IMG/VR virus record: IMGVR_UViG_3300042922_000089
Span: 1-26,177 of that record
Source: a virus
DNA: 26,177 bases
Reading direction: 5' to 3' (one strand)
In this document: in pieces, positions 23,681 to 26,177 of the stretch
Layout: every line of letters begins with the position of its first letter
How positions within the stretch are numbered: the first letter of the stretch is position 1
The notes under the pieces: model-generated
Databases searched by the model: none
The model's input: the letters and a program-made list of their open reading frames with translations, nothing else
Told to the model about the DNA's origin: nothing
Translations under genes and position numbers: made by a program

Positions 23681-23707
23681 GGATAATCTTTCCTATCTAT
23701 GCCAACC

Positions 23708-24163
23708 TTATGCCATGTCTCTGCCAAATGTCTGCCATTCTTCCTCGTATACCTCAATTCGGAGTGCGAACGCTAGACAAATCAGTGCTTTTTCCTGCTT
23801 ACGATAATAATTTCTCTCTGAATAATTCATCTTCATGCTCACCTGCAGGTTGGAATCAGCATCCAACAAAAAACGTTCACGAATCAGTCTCTGATGTTCC
23901 ACTTTCAGCCGCTGAATCGCCGCATTAACACGCTCAATGTACTTCTCCCGATATACCTGACTATCAACATTATAGACTGCACAATCCTCTGTGTCGCTGT
24001 GAAATTCGTTTGTATTGCTTCCCGGTGTCAGGCAATAGGCAGGTGTTATTTTTGGCTCTCTTAAATTTGGAACGCTTAACCGGTAGTATTGATATTTCTC
24101 TAATGCTTCTTTTGCGGCTTCAACCGTTTTATCTGTATCTATGTCTTTGAGTAGGCTTTGCAT
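23708..24163 (-). CDS. ArpU-family late transcription regulator
   Basis: 151 residues, start with an ideal AGGAGGG site. The N-terminal MQSLLKDIDTDKTVEAAKEA and LEKYQYYRLSVPNLREPKIT, and the C-terminal MNYSERNYYRKQEKALICLA plus FALRIEVYEEE, are the signature of ArpU-family phage regulators, whose C-terminal part resembles sigma-70 region 4. ArpU proteins control autolysin or late phage genes. The location, last gene before the terminase block and directly upstream of a hairpin and a terminator, is that of a late activator or antiterminator. The mechanism is not known from the sequence. Confidence 0.9.
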   Translation of the reverse strand: MQSLLKDIDTDKTVEAAKEALEKYQYYRLSVPNLREPKITPAYCLTPGSNTNEFHSDTEDCAVYNVDSQVYREKYIERVNAAIQRLKVEHQRLIRERFLLDADSNLQVSMKMNYSERNYYRKQEKALICLAFALRIEVYEEEWQTFGRDMA

Positions 24164-24207
24164 ATCGGTTATCCCTCCTAATGTGGTAAAATTAGGTATC
24201 AGCTATG

Positions 24208-24232
24208 GTCGGAGGGATCCGATCTTTTTTTA
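24208..24232 (+). terminator. Plus-strand-facing hairpin with T-run
   Basis: TCGGA, loop GGGA, TCCGA (209-222) followed on the plus strand by TCTTTTTTTAT. It faces against the genes around it, so it would end antisense transcription; the stem is only 5 bp. No plus-strand gene ends here. Confidence 0.4.
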
Positions 24233-24233
24233 T

Positions 24234-24554
24234 TTAGTCATCGTTTTCAACTTTAATATTCATTTTACCTGTTCCATCCATTTCAACCGCTGCCTTGATT
24301 TTCTTATCAAATTCAGGAACTTTACTGTCATCACCATCAAAACCACTTGGAAACATTTCATTTGCTACATCTGTCAACTGAATCATCATTTTTACACTAT
24401 TCAAATCAGCTTCAGTCAAAAGGTTTTCTCCACACTTTGGGCATGGCTTGTTCAAGAATTGTTCATATTCCTCAAATTTCACATTCGGTTCTTTGTAATC
24501 ACAATGATCACACTTGATTCCTTTTATGTTTAATTCAACCGCTTTTGCCACCAT
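24234..24554 (-). CDS. Zinc-ribbon phage protein of unknown function
   Basis: 106 residues. A four-Cys zinc ribbon is clear: GIKCDHCDYKEPN then KPCPKCGENLL (C-x2-C, about 22 residues, C-x2-C). The rest is acidic and helical, with a long C-terminal stretch (VPEFDKKIKAAVEMDGTGKM) rich in charge. Similar Cys-rich proteins occur in the middle region of Gram-positive phages. It could bind DNA or RNA or serve as a structural zinc protein. Its ATG shares one base with the stop of the 39-residue gene upstream (TAATG). Confidence 0.75.
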   Translation of the reverse strand: MVAKAVELNIKGIKCDHCDYKEPNVKFEEYEQFLNKPCPKCGENLLTEADLNSVKMMIQLTDVANEMFPSGFDGDDSKVPEFDKKIKAAVEMDGTGKMNIKVENDD

Positions 24555-24673
24555 TACCCCTCCTCAATCTCAAATATCTTCTCTGATCCGTCTTTAAGCT
24601 GAATAACAATAACTGTTTGCTTATCAGCCTTTTCAATCTGAACTAAATTAAGCTCTTCTGGTTTGTAGATCAT
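24554..24673 (-). CDS. Tiny protein (39 aa) ahead of the zinc-ribbon gene
   Basis: The start at 24673 has GGAGAGATAAGG directly upstream. The sequence, MIYKPEELNLVQIEKADKQT and VIVIQLKDGSEKIFEIEEG, reads as a small beta-rich domain. No family is recognised. Tight coupling to the zinc-ribbon gene (shared A of TAATG) suggests that both are made together. Confidence 0.6.
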   Translation of the reverse strand: MIYKPEELNLVQIEKADKQTVIVIQLKDGSEKIFEIEEG

Positions 24674-24795
24674 CCTTATCTCTCCTTCGTCGTAGTGTCG
24701 AAATACCAAAAACCCTTATGCATCAAGCCGCCGGCAGGTGTTCCTTGACAACGTGTGTTATAATGTTAAATTTCATGGTAGTGTCGAACTGCGAA
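24674..24795. other. Gene-free stretch with an 11-nt direct repeat
   Basis: This 122-base gap has no credible gene. It contains two copies of GTAGTGTCGAA (24692-24702 and 24778-24788; TTCGACACTAC on the minus strand) about 86 bases apart. A plus-strand extended -10, TGTTATAAT (24756-24764), also occurs without a good -35. The repeats could be operators; no proof. Confidence 0.4.
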
Positions 24796-25056
24796 TCATT
24801 TGATTTCCTGAAAATGCTCATTAAAAAAATTATCAAATGAATCATCTTTAAGAACCTTAATGATATGACTTTCTCCGTTATCATTTTTCGCTCGTAAAAC
24901 CGGTGTTATATCATATGGATCATTGCTTACACCTTGCATTTTTCCTTTTAATGTCCCTTTTCTTGCCATGTATTTTTTTCCTTTTGTGAACGCTTGAAAT
25001 CTATCAGCTTTCTTTTCACCTTTCATCTGAACCGATTTGATACATATAAGTTTCAA
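24796..25056 (-). CDS. Small phage protein of unknown function (86 aa)
   Basis: 86 residues from a TTG start at 25056, supported by AAGGAG nine bases upstream. It is basic, with KADRFQAFTKGKKYMARKGT and SHIIKVLKDDSFDNFFNEHF. The pattern of short beta strands (KLICIKSV, TPVLRAKNDNG) suggests an SH3-like or similar small beta domain, but this is a guess. It lies in a run of small early or middle genes. Confidence 0.65.
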   Translation of the reverse strand: MKLICIKSVQMKGEKKADRFQAFTKGKKYMARKGTLKGKMQGVSNDPYDITPVLRAKNDNGESHIIKVLKDDSFDNFFNEHFQEIK

Positions 25057-25093
25057 TGTTTATCACTCCTTCGTTTTTGCTGTCAACCGCGCA

Positions 25094-25267
25094 TCAAAAT
25101 ACATATCGCCCAATCACCAATCCGATTGCTACAGCAATAAATGCCAATGCAAATATGATGGATAAAAATGGTGTAACAAAGTCATAGTCTCCGGCAAAGC
25201 TATTAATTATTGACGCACCGATTATTCCTATAATGATCAGCGCCACTATTATTAACCAAAATGTCAT
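25094..25267 (-). CDS. Small two-pass membrane protein (57 aa)
   Basis: The start at 25267 follows AAGGAG by seven to eight bases; a longer GTG reading from 25294 overlaps the previous gene. Two hydrophobic helices (about residues 2-24, MTFWLIIVALIIIGIIGASI, and 34-54) flank a short NSFAGDYDF loop. No family is recognised. It could be a small phage membrane modulator, for example in superinfection exclusion, but nothing specific supports that. Confidence 0.6.
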   Translation of the reverse strand: MTFWLIIVALIIIGIIGASIINSFAGDYDFVTPFLSIIFALAFIAVAIGLVIGRYVF

Positions 25268-25281
25268 TACGTCACTCCTTT

Positions 25282-25455
25282 TTAATTTCGCCACTCATAT
25301 CCTTCGCCACTTGCTATCAGCACTCCATGCCGCTTACTGTACGGCACCAGTTGGCGCGCTGTCTGCTTGTTTATCCCATCTTCAAATACTGTGATCACCG
25401 TCAACAACTCGTTCTCTGTCGTCCTGCTGAGGTGCTCAATGACTCGTCTGCTCAT
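25282..25455 (-). CDS. Small phage protein (57 aa)
   Basis: The ATG at 25455 overlaps the RusA stop codon (ATGA), which supports translation by coupling. The sequence is MSRRVIEHLSRTTENELLTV, ITVFEDGINKQTARQLVPYS and KRHGVLIASGEGYEWRN. The pattern of helix, turn, helix (NKQTARQLVPYS) and then a short beta pair resembles a small winged-helix DNA-binding domain. This is inferred from pattern only. Confidence 0.6.
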   Translation of the reverse strand: MSRRVIEHLSRTTENELLTVITVFEDGINKQTARQLVPYSKRHGVLIASGEGYEWRN

Positions 25456-25877
25456 GGAATTACCTCGTCCAGCTCAAATATTTTGGCTTCTATTCGTGGA
25501 TCTTCTGCATAAAATTCCCTTGCGTTCAACTCCACAATTTGATTGTCATCTTCCCAAACAATTCCATTCATCGCATCAAGAATTAATTTAATTTTGTTGT
25601 CGAGATCCGGCTTAACCGTTGGACGTATGATTCCCTTCGCTTTGGCTTCTCTTTCCTTCTTACTAAGGCTCTTTTGCATCTTTCGATAGATTGTAAGGTT
25701 AACGCTGATCGCTCCGTTAAACGGCTTCTCGTGCGTCAGAAGGCGAATAAATTTCTGCATGTCTTTTTTCTCTTTGGCATTCGGGTTATAGGTCGTTGTC
25801 TTATGTGTAAATTTATTCGTTACAGTTCGTGGACGTCCTTGCCCGTGATAGTCGCCTGGGATGGTTAATTCAATCAC
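25452..25877 (-). CDS. rusA: RusA family Holliday junction resolvase
   Basis: 141 residues from a GTG at 25877, with AGGAG eight bases upstream; the start overlaps the upstream stop (GTGA). The motif KPDLDNKIKLILDAMNGIVW then EDDNQIV carries the four active-site residues with exactly the RusA spacing: D91, D93, K97 and D111, equal to D70/D72/K76/D90 in the E. coli protein. N-terminal PGDYHGQGRPR and the Lys-rich middle fit junction binding. RusA cuts four-way DNA junctions, here probably resolving branched intermediates before packaging. Confidence 0.92.
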   Translation of the reverse strand: MIELTIPGDYHGQGRPRTVTNKFTHKTTTYNPNAKEKKDMQKFIRLLTHEKPFNGAISVNLTIYRKMQKSLSKKEREAKAKGIIRPTVKPDLDNKIKLILDAMNGIVWEDDNQIVELNAREFYAEDPRIEAKIFELDEVIP

Positions 25878-26177
25878 TGAATCCACTCCTTTTGGCGTAG
25901 ACGTTCGGGATACATTACCTTTCCAGGAGGTCCATATTTCTTATGGCATTCATCAAGATCCATGAAATAGGTATTGACCTCGCCATTAACAGACAATAGC
26001 TTACGTTCAAACGGTCGCTTCTTCGGTCTATTGCCCCTTCCTTTTGGCGTACTCACCGCTTCTTCTAGTGTCCAATGCTGAACGATCACGCGGTTGCTCA
26101 CGTTGCTTTGGTTCAGATGATTCTGCTCCATTTGTTTGAGCATTTCACCGTCTACTAATTTTCCACGTACTCGGAAT
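25874..26177 (-). CDS. Basic HTH-like phage protein (cut by window edge)
   Basis: The frame stays open to the window edge, so the gene is longer than the visible 100 residues; an internal ATG at 26143 is not the start. The visible part reads FRVRGKLVDGEMLKQMEQNH, SNVSNRVIVQHWTLEEAVST and PKGRGNRPKKRPFERKL. The N-x-x-x-R-V-x-x-x-W-x-x-E-E-A-V-x-T-P pattern is a small HTH-like motif common in phage proteins next to resolvase or recombination genes. It ends GPPGKVMYPERLRQKEWIQ. Function unknown. Confidence 0.7.
   Translation of the reverse strand, partial: FRVRGKLVDGEMLKQMEQNHLNQSNVSNRVIVQHWTLEEAVSTPKGRGNRPKKRPFERKLLSVNGEVNTYFMDLDECHKKYGPPGKVMYPERLRQKEWIQ

Noticed and set aside
23551-23757. 68-residue minus-strand frame across the ArpU end
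   Set aside because: It overlaps ArpU in another frame, runs through the repeated hairpin and terminator, and has no ribosome binding site. It reads as a by-product of ArpU and the control region.
24741-24764. TTGACA and TATAAT on the plus strand as a promoter
   Set aside because: The boxes are only 8 bases apart, too close for a normal promoter. Only the extended -10 itself is mentioned.
1-26177. CRISPR array, insertion sequence, integrase or plasmid origin
   Set aside because: No regularly spaced repeats, transposase, recombinase or iteron cluster was seen on either strand.

Overview
The window is most of the late half of a temperate tailed-phage (siphovirus) genome, read almost entirely on the minus strand, from a low-to-mid GC Gram-positive host. 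The best guess is Lactobacillaceae or a close relative such as Sporolactobacillaceae. The reasons are an ArpU-type late regulator, an LLH-type holin, a secreted GH25 lysozyme with a DUF5776-like segment and LysM, Gram-positive LexA boxes, strong AGGAGG ribosome binding sites and TTG/GTG starts. No integrase, CI-type repressor or replication initiator is visible, so the lysogeny and early genes should lie beyond the right edge. It cannot be decided from this window whether the leftmost ~600 bases are host or phage.

Layout in order of minus-strand transcription (right to left). 26177-24234 is the end of the early or middle region: a basic HTH-like protein cut by the window edge, RusA resolvase, and several very small genes. 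24163-23708 is ArpU. 23.7-23.56 kb is a control region with a conserved hairpin and a strong terminator. 23.56-21.18 kb holds two small genes, a Cys-rich 45-residue protein and the two terminase subunits. 21.16-16.2 kb holds a portal-MuF fusion, a protease-scaffold fusion, a probable decoration protein, the capsid protein and a 54-residue protein. 16.0-14.5 kb has four head-tail and tail-completion genes. 14.5-4.1 kb has the tail tube, two tail chaperones, a tape measure with an embedded lytic transglycosylase, Dit, and a 1584-residue tail-tip/receptor protein with a C-terminal S74 chaperone. 4.1-0.9 kb holds DUF1617, small proteins, XhlA-like, GH25 endolysin, LLH holin and DUF6275. Genes are packed with ATGA, GTGA or TAATG overlaps, so translational coupling is expected.

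At the left end, 836-590 looks like a stand-alone minus-strand RNA gene: extended -10, a hairpin shared with the ArpU-terminase control region, a 114-nt tRNA-like fold and a terminator. Beyond it is a divergent SOS control region with two LexA boxes, one facing an unrecognised 126-residue protein and one facing the start of a LexA-type gene.

The most striking pattern is a series of intrinsic terminators inside the late operon. Several have the stop codon of the upstream gene in the hairpin, and all but one of the intergenic ones carry G-U pairs that work only in the minus-strand RNA. The repeated 24-nt hairpin lies just ahead of the first of these. Together they suggest late expression governed by antitermination or graded termination, with ArpU and the hairpin as candidate parts. 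This is inference and untested.
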